This document shows, piece after piece, positions 8,457 through 16,099 of a stretch of DNA of 25,864 nucleotides; the first letter of the stretch is position 1; each line of letters opens with the position of its first letter. The stretch is from Rubrivivax sp. GTDB lineage: Bacteria; Pseudomonadota; Gammaproteobacteria; Burkholderiales; Burkholderiaceae_C. Below the pieces are notes generated by a model. The model was given only the letters and a program-made list of their open reading frames with translations. It was not told the origin of the DNA and made no database searches. The position numbers and the translations under genes are program-made. The stretch spans positions 1 to 25,864 of the forward strand of contig JADJYX010000006.1 in the NCBI GenBank assembly GCA_016719535.1, read 5' to 3'.

Positions 8457-8885
8457 TCAGCTGTGGATATAACTTTCCAGCTGCGCGATCGTGACCTCGT
8501 GGTCGTGGATCATGTCGTCCATCAGGTCGCGGATGGAGATCATGCCCAGCACGCGCTCGCCGTCGGCCACCGGCAGGTGGCGGATGCGCTTCTCGCGCAT
8601 CAGCGCCATGCAGTCGCGCGTGCGCGTGGACGGCGCCACCCTGAAGACGTTGGTCGTCATGATGTCGGCGACGGGTGTCTCCTTGCTGTTGCGGCCCTGC
8701 AGCGCCACCTTGCGGGTGTAGTCGCGCTCGGACACGATGCCGATCATGCGCGTACCGTCCATCACCACCAGCGCGCCGACTTCATAGTCGGCCAGCAGCT
8801 TGAGGGCGTCGAAGACGCTGACCTCGGGCCGCACCGTGCGCAGCGTGCCCGCGCGTAGCCTGAGGAGTTCCGAGACCGGCTTCAT
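8457..8885 (-). CDS. CBS-domain pair protein
   Basis: This 142-aa protein consists of two CBS motifs, about residues 10-65 (TVRPEVSVFDALKLLADYEV, then GALVVMDGTRMIGIVSERDY) and 75-130 (IMTTNVFRVAPSTRTRDCMA, ending GMISIRDLMDDMI). Stand-alone CBS pairs bind adenosine nucleotides such as AMP, ATP or NAD and act as small energy sensors. The sequence looks complete, with both SERD and SIRDL ends of the CBS fold. The ATG at 8885 is followed directly by the conserved start MKPVSELLRLRAG. It is divergent from the lipoprotein gene at 9031 and probably cotranscribed with the downstream hydrolase. Confidence 0.9.
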   Translation of the reverse strand: MKPVSELLRLRAGTLRTVRPEVSVFDALKLLADYEVGALVVMDGTRMIGIVSERDYTRKVALQGRNSKETPVADIMTTNVFRVAPSTRTRDCMALMREKRIRHLPVADGERVLGMISIRDLMDDMIHDHEVTIAQLESYIHS

Positions 8886-9030
8886 CCTTGCCTCCGTCGC
8901 TGTCGCCGCCCCCGCGGCCTCTGGTGCCTAGGCTACACAAGTTGCCGCGGCGACGCCAGCGGCGCGGCCCTGACCCGGGTGTCTCCCCGGGCGGGCCGGG
9001 GTTGGCGCCGCCGTGCGAATATCCTGCGCC

Positions 9031-9891
9031 ATGGTCCGGTCACGCCTGCGCCTCTGGGTCGCAACCATCGCCCTTGCCCTGCTCACGCTGGGCGGCTGCG
9101 CCACGCTCGACGAACAGCAGCGGCGCTGGATCTTCCAGCCTTCCGATCGCAGCTGGGGCAGCAGTGCCAGCGCCGCCGAGGGCATGCAGGACGTGTGGAT
9201 CGACTTCCACTCGCGCGAGACCGGCGAACCAGCCCGCCTGCACGGCCTGTGGATGCCCGGCCCGCGGCCCGACTCACCCGCCCTGCTCTACCTGCACGGC
9301 GCGCGCTGGGACGTGCGCAGCAGCGCCTGGCGCATGCGCCGCATGCACGAGCTCGGCTTCGCGGTGCTGGGCATCGACTACCGCGGCTTCGGCCGCAGCA
9401 CGCGCGCGCTGCCGTCCGAGGCCATGGCCTACGAGGACGCGCGCGCCGGCTGGGACTGGCTGTCGCGCCAGGTGCCGCAGGGGCGGCGCTTCGTCTTCGG
9501 CCATTCGCTGGGCGGCGCCATCGCCGTGCACCTGGCCACCGCGGTGGACGACGCCGCCGGGCTGATGGTGGAAGGCAGCTTCACCAGCATTGCCGACGTC
9601 GTCGGCACCTTCAAATGGGGCTGGCTGCCGGTGGGGCCGCTGATCACGCAGCGCTTCGACGCCGCCGAGCGCATCCGGCGCGCGCGCGTGCCGGTGCTGG
9701 TGGTGCATGGCAGCGAGGACCGGCTGATCTCGCCCGAACTGGGCCGCGCCCTCTACGAGCAGGCACCCCAGCCCAAGCGCTTCGTGCTGGTCGACGGCGG
9801 CACGCACCACAACACCAACGGCCTGGCGCAGGCGCAATACCGCGCCGCGATGGCCGAGCTGTTCGGCCTGCCGGCGGTGGCCCTGCGCTGA
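9031..9891 (+). CDS. Alpha/beta-hydrolase lipoprotein
   Basis: This 286-aa protein has a lipoprotein signal (hydrophobic segment residues 8-20 and lipobox LGGC with Cys23), so it should be anchored to a membrane facing the periplasm. The alpha/beta-hydrolase fold is marked by LLYLHGARWDVR (oxyanion region), nucleophile Ser159 in GHSLGG, an Asp in HGSEDRLISPE and a His in DGGTHHN. The ATG at 9031 is preferred over the GTG at 9013 because it gives a normal signal peptide. The substrate is unknown; the overall form resembles BEM46/YqiA-type serine hydrolases. It is convergent with the next gene. Confidence 0.87.
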   Translation: MVRSRLRLWVATIALALLTLGGCATLDEQQRRWIFQPSDRSWGSSASAAEGMQDVWIDFHSRETGEPARLHGLWMPGPRPDSPALLYLHGARWDVRSSAWRMRRMHELGFAVLGIDYRGFGRSTRALPSEAMAYEDARAGWDWLSRQVPQGRRFVFGHSLGGAIAVHLATAVDDAAGLMVEGSFTSIADVVGTFKWGWLPVGPLITQRFDAAERIRRARVPVLVVHGSEDRLISPELGRALYEQAPQPKRFVLVDGGTHHNTNGLAQAQYRAAMAELFGLPAVALR

Positions 9892-9907
9892 CCGGTCGGC
9901 GCCGGCG

Positions 9908-10828
9908 CTATTCGGCCAGGAAGGCCTGCAGCGCAGCCAGCGCGGTGGCGGCGGCTTCTTCCTGCGGCAGGTGGCCGACGCCCGGCAGCGTGACCAGCCG
10001 TGACCGCGGCAGCGCCTGCAGATAGTCCTGCGCATTCGCCAACGGCACCATCGCGTCACGATCACCCCAGATCAGCAGCGTGGGGGCGGTGATGGTCTTC
10101 AGGATCGGCACCGGGTCGCGCAGCACCACCTGGCGCATGCGGTCGATGAGGCCGGCGCGCACGCCCGGCGCCAGCAGCAGGTCGTGGTAGCGCGTGGCGC
10201 GCTCGTCGGTCATCTGCGCCGGATCGGCATAGGCCGGCTTCAGGCTCATGGTCAGCAGCGGGCGCGGCAGCACGTGGCGCATCAGTTCCACGCCCGCGCC
10301 CACCTCGGGCGGCTTGCCGTATTCGAAGCCGGGGCTGGCAAAGCCGTCGGGCGCCAGCAGCACCAGGCGCTCGACACGCTGCGGCTGCGCCGCCGCGAAG
10401 CGCCAGGCGATGCGCCCGCCCATCGAATGGCCGACCAGCGTGGCGCGAGCCACGCCCCGCGCGTCCATCAGCGCGGCGACGAGTTGCATCGAACGTTCGT
10501 CGCTGTAGTCGCCGCTCGGATCGGGCCCCGTCAGCCCCGAGGCCGGCAGGTCGAAACGGATCACGCGGTGGCGCGGCGCCAGCGCCTGCGCCCAGGGCTC
10601 CCAGGTGTGCAGGCTGGCACCGAAGCCGTGCAGCAGCAGCACGGCCGGCGCGTCCTTCGGGCCATCGTCGCGCACATGCAGCCGGATGCCGGCCACGGTC
10701 ACGAAGTCGGCCGGGCCACGCGCGTAGCGGGCCTCGAGATCGGCGCGGTCCTTGTCCGGCGTCCACAGCCAGGCAGCGGCCAGGGCCAGCAGCAGCAGGA
10801 TCGTGGCCATGGTCACCCTCCGGTTCAT
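9908..10828 (-). CDS. Alpha/beta-hydrolase with N-terminal membrane anchor
   Basis: This 306-aa protein has an N-terminal hydrophobic segment (residues 8-22) that would act as a signal anchor, then a standard alpha/beta-hydrolase domain. Visible elements are HGFGAS (oxyanion, 67-72), nucleophile Ser135 in GHSMGG, acid D258 in IWGDRDAMVP and base H286 in GVGHLPQEE. A cap-like helical insertion lies between residues 165 and 240. It looks like an epoxide-hydrolase/esterase-type enzyme (haloperoxidase-like subgroup); the substrate is unknown. The ATG at 10828 was chosen as the first start giving a positively charged N-terminus. It is divergent from the MFS gene. Confidence 0.88.
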   Translation of the reverse strand: MNRRVTMATILLLLALAAAWLWTPDKDRADLEARYARGPADFVTVAGIRLHVRDDGPKDAPAVLLLHGFGASLHTWEPWAQALAPRHRVIRFDLPASGLTGPDPSGDYSDERSMQLVAALMDARGVARATLVGHSMGGRIAWRFAAAQPQRVERLVLLAPDGFASPGFEYGKPPEVGAGVELMRHVLPRPLLTMSLKPAYADPAQMTDERATRYHDLLLAPGVRAGLIDRMRQVVLRDPVPILKTITAPTLLIWGDRDAMVPLANAQDYLQALPRSRLVTLPGVGHLPQEEAAATALAALQAFLAE

Positions 10829-10950
10829 GCGGTCAGCGCAGAACGCGGGCGCCGCACGACCGGCGGCGGCGCAGCGGCAGGAAATCGTCGGGGGTCGCCG
10901 GGGCGCTCATGCTGCGGGCCATGATATCGGCGCACCGTATGCTCGCGCCG

Positions 10951-12150
10951 ATGTCAGCCCCCACCGCCGCCACCGAGATCGAACCCCGCGGCGCCTGGGT
11001 CGTCGTCTGGGCCTGCTTCACGGCGCTGGCGGTGATCTTCGGCGTCGCCTATTCCTTCGCCGCCCTGTTCGAGCCGCTGCAGCAGCAGTTCCAGGCCACC
11101 CGCGCCGACGTCTCGCTGCTGTTCGGGCTGTCGGGGCTGATCTATTTTCTGCTCGGCGCCGGCGCCGGGCTGGCGGCCGACCGCTTCGGCCCGCGCGCGG
11201 TCACCAGCGCCGGCATGGTGTGCATCGCCGGCGGGCTGCTGGCGGCCAGCTTCGCGCCCTCGCTGACCGGCGTGGTGGCGGCGTATGGCATCGGCGTGGG
11301 CGTGGGCATCGGCCTCGTCTATACGCCGGCCATCGCCTGCGTGCAACCCTGGTTCACGCGCCGCCGCGGGCTGGCCGCGGGGCTGGCCAGCGCCGGCATC
11401 GGCGCCGGCACGCTGGCGGTGCCCCTGCTGGTGGCCGCACTGATCGACGGCCTGGACTGGCGCAGCACCTTGCGCCTGCTGGCCGGCGGCGTGCTGCTGC
11501 TGGGCCTGACCGCCACGCTGGCGCTGCGGCGCGCCCCCGCGGCCACGGCGGGCGCGCGCGCGGTGGCCGGCACCGCGCTCGGGCCGGCGCTGCGCAGCCC
11601 GGCCTTCCTGTGGCTGTACGCCATGTGCGTGCTGGCCTCGCCGGGCATGTTCGTGCCCTTCGCGCACGCCTCGGCGGCGGCGCGCGACCTCGGCATCGAC
11701 GAGGTGCGCGCGGTCGGCCTGGTGGGGCTGATCGGCATCGGGTCCTTGAGCGGACGCTTCATCATCGGCGCGCTGGCCGACCGCATCGGCCGCGGCATCA
11801 CGCTGACGCTGATGCAGGCCTCGCTCGGGCTGTCCTTCGTGCTGTGGTCGCTGGCCGGCAGTTATGCGGCGATGGCGGTCTTTGCGCTGTGGATGGGGCT
11901 GAGCTACGGCGGCATCGTGTCGCTGATGCCGGCGCTGGTGATGGACTTCTTCGGCGCGCGCGCGGTGTCGTCGATCATCGGCGTGCTCTATACCGGCGCC
12001 GCCTTCGGCAACCTGGCCGGGCCCTTCGTCGCCGGCGCGGTCTTCGACCGCTTCGGCAGCTACCAGGGCGTGATCTGGGGCTGCCTGGCGCTGTCGGCGC
12101 TGGCCACGCTGGCGGCGGTGCGGGCGGTGGCGCCGGCCACGCGGCGCTGA
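10951..12150 (+). CDS. Major facilitator superfamily transporter
   Basis: This 399-aa protein has about 12 hydrophobic segments in two bundles. The loop between helices 2 and 3 reads GLAADRFGPRAV, the MFS G-x-x-x-D-R-x-G-R-type motif, and an equivalent GALADRIGRG lies in the second half. The layout resembles the oxalate/formate-antiporter-like and monocarboxylate-type MFS proteins, but the substrate is not known. The start is uncertain: ATG at 10951 (MSAPTAATEIEPRG) is preferred, with in-frame ATGs at 10909 and 10924 possible. The gene ends 9 bp before the next transporter gene, so the two probably form one transcript. Confidence 0.88.
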   Translation: MSAPTAATEIEPRGAWVVVWACFTALAVIFGVAYSFAALFEPLQQQFQATRADVSLLFGLSGLIYFLLGAGAGLAADRFGPRAVTSAGMVCIAGGLLAASFAPSLTGVVAAYGIGVGVGIGLVYTPAIACVQPWFTRRRGLAAGLASAGIGAGTLAVPLLVAALIDGLDWRSTLRLLAGGVLLLGLTATLALRRAPAATAGARAVAGTALGPALRSPAFLWLYAMCVLASPGMFVPFAHASAAARDLGIDEVRAVGLVGLIGIGSLSGRFIIGALADRIGRGITLTLMQASLGLSFVLWSLAGSYAAMAVFALWMGLSYGGIVSLMPALVMDFFGARAVSSIIGVLYTGAAFGNLAGPFVAGAVFDRFGSYQGVIWGCLALSALATLAAVRAVAPATRR

Positions 12151-12159
12151 AGGCACCCG

Positions 12160-13035
12160 ATGCAGCGACGCGATGTCGGCGACCTGCTGCTGCTCAGCGT
12201 GCTGTGGGGCGCAGCCTATCTGTTCATGCGCGCCGCCGTGCCGGCCTTCGGGCCCGCGCCGATGATCGCGCTGCGCCTGGCCATCGCCGCGGCCGTGCTG
12301 CTGCCGCTGCTGGCCTGGCGCGGCGGCCTCGGCCAGCTGCGCGCGCACCCCGGGCCGCTGCTGCTGCAGGCGGTGGTCTTCACGGCGCTGCCCTTCCTGA
12401 TGCTGGGCTGGGCGGCGCAGCACCTCACGGCCGGGCTGCTGGCGGTGCTCAACGCCACGGCGCCGCTGTTTGCGGCACTGCTGGCGCACTTCGTCTTCCA
12501 CGAGCGGCTGGGCGCGTGGCGCAGCGCGGGGCTGGCGCTCGGCTTCGGCGGCGTGGCACTGCTCACCGCCGGCAGCGTGTCGTTCCGCTCGGCGCAGGGG
12601 CTGCTGGCCGTGGGCGCGGTGCTGCTGGTGTCGGCGATGTGGGCCGTGGGCGCCAACTACACGCGACGCCGGCTCGGCGGCATGGACAGCCTGGCGCTCA
12701 CCGTCGGCGGCCTGGCGCTGGCCAGCCTGGCGCTGGCGCCGCTGGCAGCGGCCACCTGGCCGGCTGCGCCGCCGCCGCCACGCGCGTGGCTCGAGATGGC
12801 CTTCCTGGGCGTGGCCAGCTCGGGCCTGGGCTTCCTGCTTTACTACCGGCTGCTGCGCCGCATCGGCCCGGTGCGCGCGATGTCGGTGACCTTCCTCAAC
12901 CCGGTGGTGGCGCTGATCGCCGGCGCGCTCTACCTGGGCGAGACGGTGAGCCTGCAGACGCTGGCCGGCGCCGCGGTGGTGCTGGTGGGCACCTCGCTGT
13001 CGCTCGGCCTGTGGCCGGGCCGCCCACGGGCCTAG
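12160..13035 (+). CDS. EamA-family (DMT superfamily) transporter
   Basis: This 291-aa inner-membrane protein has ten hydrophobic segments in two EamA repeats. Signature stretches are SVLWGAAYLFMRAAVPAFGP at the start, VLNATAPLFAALLAHFVFHE at the end of repeat 1 and VTFLNPVVALIAGALYLGE at the end of repeat 2, with the conserved Glu. It is distinct in sequence from the EamA protein at 6579. It follows the MFS gene by 9 bp and its last 4 bp overlap the end of the convergent ybaK-like gene. The substrate is unknown; both transporters in tandem suggest metabolite export. Confidence 0.9.
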   Translation: MQRRDVGDLLLLSVLWGAAYLFMRAAVPAFGPAPMIALRLAIAAAVLLPLLAWRGGLGQLRAHPGPLLLQAVVFTALPFLMLGWAAQHLTAGLLAVLNATAPLFAALLAHFVFHERLGAWRSAGLALGFGGVALLTAGSVSFRSAQGLLAVGAVLLVSAMWAVGANYTRRRLGGMDSLALTVGGLALASLALAPLAAATWPAAPPPPRAWLEMAFLGVASSGLGFLLYYRLLRRIGPVRAMSVTFLNPVVALIAGALYLGETVSLQTLAGAAVVLVGTSLSLGLWPGRPRA

Positions 13036-13526
13036 GCCGGCAGCGCGCAGCTCACGGCCGTGGCGCCCAGCTGCGCGGTCAGCACCGCGGGGGCCATGCC
13101 CACCAGGAAGCCGCGCCGACCGCCGTTGATGAGGATGCGCGGCAGGTCCAGCACGCTGGCCTCCACATAAACCGGCATCGCCTTCCGGGTGCCGAAGGGC
13201 GAGGTGCCGCCCACCAGATAGCCGCTGTGGCGTTGCGCCACCTCGGGCCTGCAGGGCTCGACCGACCTGGCGCCGATGGCGCGCGCCAGCTTCCTGGTGC
13301 TGACCTGGCAGTCGCCGTGCATCAGCACGATCAGCGGCTGGGCCTTGTCGTCCTGCATCACCAGCGTCTTCACCACCTCGTGCTCGGGCACGCCCAGCTG
13401 GCGTGCCGATTCGGCGGTGCCGCCATGCTCGACATAGTCGTAGGGGTGCTCGCTGAAGACGACGCCGGCGCGGCGCAGAAACTGCGTCGCCGGCGTCTCG
13501 CTGACATGGCCGGACTTTCTGCTCAT
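13032..13526 (-). CDS. ybaK: YbaK/EbsC-type Cys-tRNA(Pro) deacylase
   Basis: This 164-aa protein of the YbaK/ProX editing family clears tRNA(Pro) mischarged with cysteine. Typical features are the N-terminal TPATQFLRRAGVVFSEHPYD, the block VVKTLVMQDDKAQPLIVLMH with the conserved Lys, and YLVGGTSPFGTRKAMPVYVE, which lines the substrate pocket. Length is right for the family. The ATG at 13526 gives a slightly longer N-terminus (MSRKSGHVSE), and no better start is evident. It is convergent with the upstream EamA gene with a 4-bp overlap. Confidence 0.93.
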   Translation of the reverse strand: MSRKSGHVSETPATQFLRRAGVVFSEHPYDYVEHGGTAESARQLGVPEHEVVKTLVMQDDKAQPLIVLMHGDCQVSTRKLARAIGARSVEPCRPEVAQRHSGYLVGGTSPFGTRKAMPVYVEASVLDLPRILINGGRRGFLVGMAPAVLTAQLGATAVSCALPA

Positions 13527-13708
13527 GGCGCCGGATTGTCCAACGCCGACAGCGGCCTCGCGAACGCGCCCCGCGCAGGGACGGCGGCGGCCGACGGCGT
13601 GTTGTCCACCCCGTCACTCTCTGCGCGGCACGCTGGCCCTCGGCGTTCAAGTTTGCGCAGGCAGCGCCGAAAGCCGTGCAACTCCGGTCTCTCGAACGCA
13701 TCGCCATC

Positions 13709-14827
13709 ATGCCCTTCACCGCACTGTCCAACGTCAAGCAACGGCTGACCGTCGGCAAGCCGCTGCCGTTCAACGTTCGCGATCACGACCGCTCGCTGCT
13801 GCTGGCGCGGGGCCAGATGATCCACACCGACGACCAGCTGGCCGCGCTGCTGGAGCGCGGCTCGCTCGTCGACCTCGACGAGCTGCAGACCGCGCGCGAG
13901 CGCGCCCAGCAGGCGCCGCGCGGGCTGCTGCCGCAGCTGTGGAACGACGGCCTGAGCCGCGTGCAAGCCGCGCTGCAGACGCTGGCCACGGGGTCTTTCC
14001 ACGCCGCCATCGACGACGCCAGCGACGCCGTGCTCGGCCTGGTCGAGCGCGACCCCAACCTGGCGATCTTCCAGGTGGTGACGCGCGACGCCAATGCCGA
14101 TGTCGCCTACGGCGCGCGGCGCTCGATGCATGCCGCCATCTGCAGCTACCTGGTCGGCCACCGCCTGGGCTGGGAGGCGACGGCGCTGGAACGCGTCTTC
14201 AAGGTCGCGCTGACGATGAACCTGTCGATGCTGGAGCTGCAGGGCGAGATGGCCCGCCAGCGCAGCGGCCCCACGGCCGCGCAGCGCGCCGACCTGATGA
14301 CGCACCCGATGCGCAGCGTCGAGATGCTGATGCAGGCCGGCATCGACGACGCGGACTGGCTGCAGGCCGTGGCCCGCCACCACGAACAGGAAGACGGCAG
14401 CGGCTACCCCACCGGCCGCACCGATGTCGGCGAGCTGGCCTCGCTGGTGCGGCGTGCCGACGTCTATACCGCCAAGCTGGCATCGCGTTCGCACCGCGAA
14501 TCGCTGCTGGCCGACCAGGCCGGCCGCCAGATGTTCATGCAGGACCCCGGCCACCCGATGACGGCGGCGCTGGTGAAGGAATTCGGCATCTACCCGCCGG
14601 GCTGCTACGTGCGCCTGGAAAGCGGCGAGATCGCCGTCGTGGTGCAGCGCGGCCCCACCGTCACCACGCCGGTGGTGGCCTGCCTGACCACCGCGCGCGG
14701 CACGCTGCTGACGGTGCCGCAGCGCGTGGACACCGCGCAGCCCCGACGCGGCGTGCAGGGCGTGGTGGGCGAAAGCCACGTCGGCCACAAGCTGCCGCTG
14801 GACAAGCTGCTGACCTCGCTGGATTGA
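13709..14827 (+). CDS. Degenerate HD-GYP-type phosphodiesterase-like protein
   Basis: This 372-aa cytoplasmic protein has its C-terminal half aligning by eye with HD-GYP c-di-GMP phosphodiesterases: the GYP part is clear (RHHEQEDGSGYPTGRTDVGE, then LVRRADVYTAK). The HD part is not: where active members have an HD pair in a segment such as ALLHDIG, this protein has ALTMNLSMLEL, so the metal-binding His-Asp is missing. It may thus bind a signal without hydrolysing it. The N-terminal 100 residues have no recognised domain. The ATG at 13709 is preferred to 13676 because MPFTALSNVKQRLTVGKPLP is the normal-looking N-terminus. A double hairpin lies just after the stop. Confidence 0.78.
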   Translation: MPFTALSNVKQRLTVGKPLPFNVRDHDRSLLLARGQMIHTDDQLAALLERGSLVDLDELQTARERAQQAPRGLLPQLWNDGLSRVQAALQTLATGSFHAAIDDASDAVLGLVERDPNLAIFQVVTRDANADVAYGARRSMHAAICSYLVGHRLGWEATALERVFKVALTMNLSMLELQGEMARQRSGPTAAQRADLMTHPMRSVEMLMQAGIDDADWLQAVARHHEQEDGSGYPTGRTDVGELASLVRRADVYTAKLASRSHRESLLADQAGRQMFMQDPGHPMTAALVKEFGIYPPGCYVRLESGEIAVVVQRGPTVTTPVVACLTTARGTLLTVPQRVDTAQPRRGVQGVVGESHVGHKLPLDKLLTSLD

Positions 14828-14840
14828 CTCCCACCCCGTA

Positions 14841-14875
14841 GCGGCCTGCGGCCGCCTCCCCCCCAAGGGGGCGGC
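14841..14875. terminator. Tandem hairpins between convergent genes
   Basis: There are two adjacent stems: GCGGCC-TGC-GGCCGC (14841-14855) and GCCGCC/CCC pairing with GGG/GGCGGC (14851-14875, one bulged T). They share bases, so they are alternatives. Placed between two converging genes, they probably terminate both transcripts. The form resembles repetitive extragenic elements of GC-rich betaproteobacteria. Confidence 0.55.
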
Positions 14876-14888
14876 GCCGGCGCGCGGA

Positions 14889-15419
14889 TCATGCCGCGTC
14901 GGCCCCCAGGTCGCGCAGCGCGTCGCCGGTGACGCGGCAGATGCGCCAGTCGGGCATCACGGTGGCGCCCATGCGCTCGTAGAAGCCGATGGCGTTGGCA
15001 TTCCAGTCCAGCACCGACCATTCGAAGCGCCCGCAGCCGCGCTCGACGGCCAGCGCGGCCAGCCGCTTCAGCAGCGCCTGCCCGATGCCCAGGCCGCGGT
15101 GCGCCGGGCGCACGAACAGGTCCTCCAGGTACAGCCCGGGCTGCGCCAGGAAGGTGGAGAAATTGGTGAAGAACAGCGCGAAGGCCACCACCTCGGGCTT
15201 GCCGCCCTCGCCGGCATCGAGCTCGGCCACCAGCGCCTCGGCCACCGGCCTCTCGCCAAACAGGTGCGGGCGCAGCTTCTCGGGCGTGACCTGCAGCAGG
15301 TGGGTCAGCTGCTCGAAATCGGCCAGCTCGCGGATCAGGCCGACGATGGCCTGCACGTCGCGCAGTTCGGCGGGGCGAAGCCTGAAGGGGGGCACGGGGC
15401 TGGGTACGGACGCATTCAT
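14889..15419 (-). CDS. GNAT-family N-acetyltransferase
   Basis: This 176-aa protein has one acetyltransferase domain covering nearly all of it. The acetyl-CoA binding loop is LFVRPAHRGLGIGQALLKRL, and the C-terminal half shows WSVLDWNANAIGFYERMGA, typical of the diamine/spermidine N-acetyltransferase-like subgroup. It transfers acetyl from acetyl-CoA to an amine; the substrate is unknown. The ATG at 15419 gives MNASVPSPVPPFRLRPAELR, the usual start of the fold. The longer frame from 15533 is rejected because it would overlap the divergent DGC gene. It is divergent from that gene. Confidence 0.88.
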   Translation of the reverse strand: MNASVPSPVPPFRLRPAELRDVQAIVGLIRELADFEQLTHLLQVTPEKLRPHLFGERPVAEALVAELDAGEGGKPEVVAFALFFTNFSTFLAQPGLYLEDLFVRPAHRGLGIGQALLKRLAALAVERGCGRFEWSVLDWNANAIGFYERMGATVMPDWRICRVTGDALRDLGADAA

Positions 15420-15531
15420 CGGCGCCATTGTGACCCGGCAGGCCGCCGTGGCCGCCGACGCCTGTTGACCGGGAGCAAGACCCTGCCGCCGGCTTGGGCC
15501 GAGCATGTACGGGCAGCCATCTGCCGAATCC

Positions 15532-16062
15532 ATGCCCCCGATCCAGCCCCTGCCCCTGCCCCTGGTCTATAGCTGTTCCGGATGCTCCAGCGCCGCGCAG
15601 CTGGCCAACCACCTGGCCCTGCGGCTGGACCGCGCGGGCCTGGCCGAGATGTCCTGCATCGCCGGCGTGGGCGGCAACGTGCCGGCGCTGGTGATCAAGG
15701 CCAGGCAGGCGCTGGCCCAGGGACGCCCCGTGCTGGCGCTGGACGGCTGCGCACTGTCCTGCGCCCGCGCCTGCCTGGCCGAGCGCGGCCTGGCGCCCAC
15801 GGCCCATGTGCAGCTGCACGAGCATGGCGTGCGCAAGCAGCTGGGCACCGATTTCGACGCGCAGCAGGCCGATGCCCTGTACGAACGGCTGGCGGCGGGG
15901 CTGGCTGCGGGGCTGGATGCGGAGCGTGTGGCCGGTCTGGCCGATCCGGCCGATGGGGCCGATGGGGCCGATGGGGCTGATGAGGCTGATGGAGCCGATG
16001 CCGCCTCCGGCATGGCCGCGCCTGGGGCGCCGCTGGCGGGGCCGCGCGCAGGCGCACCGTGA
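15532..16062 (+). CDS. DGC-motif putative zinc-binding protein
   Basis: This 176-aa protein has a DGC domain at about residues 10-115: YSCSGCSSAAQLANHLALRL, CIAGVGGN, and DGCALSCARACLAERG. The cysteines (CSGC and DGC-x3-C-x3-C) would bind a metal, probably zinc. The cellular role of the family is poorly defined. The C-terminal 45 residues are low-complexity, made of A-D-G/P/E triplets encoded by a 9-bp tandem repeat, and probably unstructured. The ATG at 15532 (MPPIQPLPLPLVYSCSG) is preferred; 15505 gives nine extra residues. It ends 37 bp before cas3, so cas3 could be transcribed from this gene's promoter. Confidence 0.8.
   Translation: MPPIQPLPLPLVYSCSGCSSAAQLANHLALRLDRAGLAEMSCIAGVGGNVPALVIKARQALAQGRPVLALDGCALSCARACLAERGLAPTAHVQLHEHGVRKQLGTDFDAQQADALYERLAAGLAAGLDAERVAGLADPADGADGADGADEADGADAASGMAAPGAPLAGPRAGAP
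15939..16001 (+). repeat. 9-bp tandem repeat in the DGC gene
   Basis: There are about seven units of GGCCGATGG-type sequence (GGCCGATCC, three identical GGCCGATGG, then GGCTGATGA, GGCTGATGG and AGCCGATGC). Since 9 is a multiple of 3, unit loss or gain keeps the frame and only changes the number of Ala-Asp-Gly triplets. Confidence 0.9.
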
Positions 16063-16099
16063 TGGCGACGATGTCTGGTCCACCGCGCAGAATCGGCGC

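Noticed and set aside
10752..13748. 998-codon plus-strand open frame over the same region
   Set aside because: It is Arg/Ala/Gly-rich with no domain and is out of frame with the recognised transporters.
10954..13773. 939-codon minus-strand open frame opposite the two transporters
   Set aside because: The translation is Arg/Gln/His-rich low complexity with no motif, a usual shadow of GC-rich genes. The plus-strand MFS and EamA frames have clear membrane segments.
15939..16001. Short repeat array as a CRISPR
   Set aside because: Units are contiguous 9-mers without spacers and encode a protein tail.
15806..16099. Upstream extension of the cas3 frame
   Set aside because: It reads through the DGC gene and its 9-bp repeat as Met-Gly-Pro/Trp-rich peptide; conserved Cas3 sequence begins after 16100.
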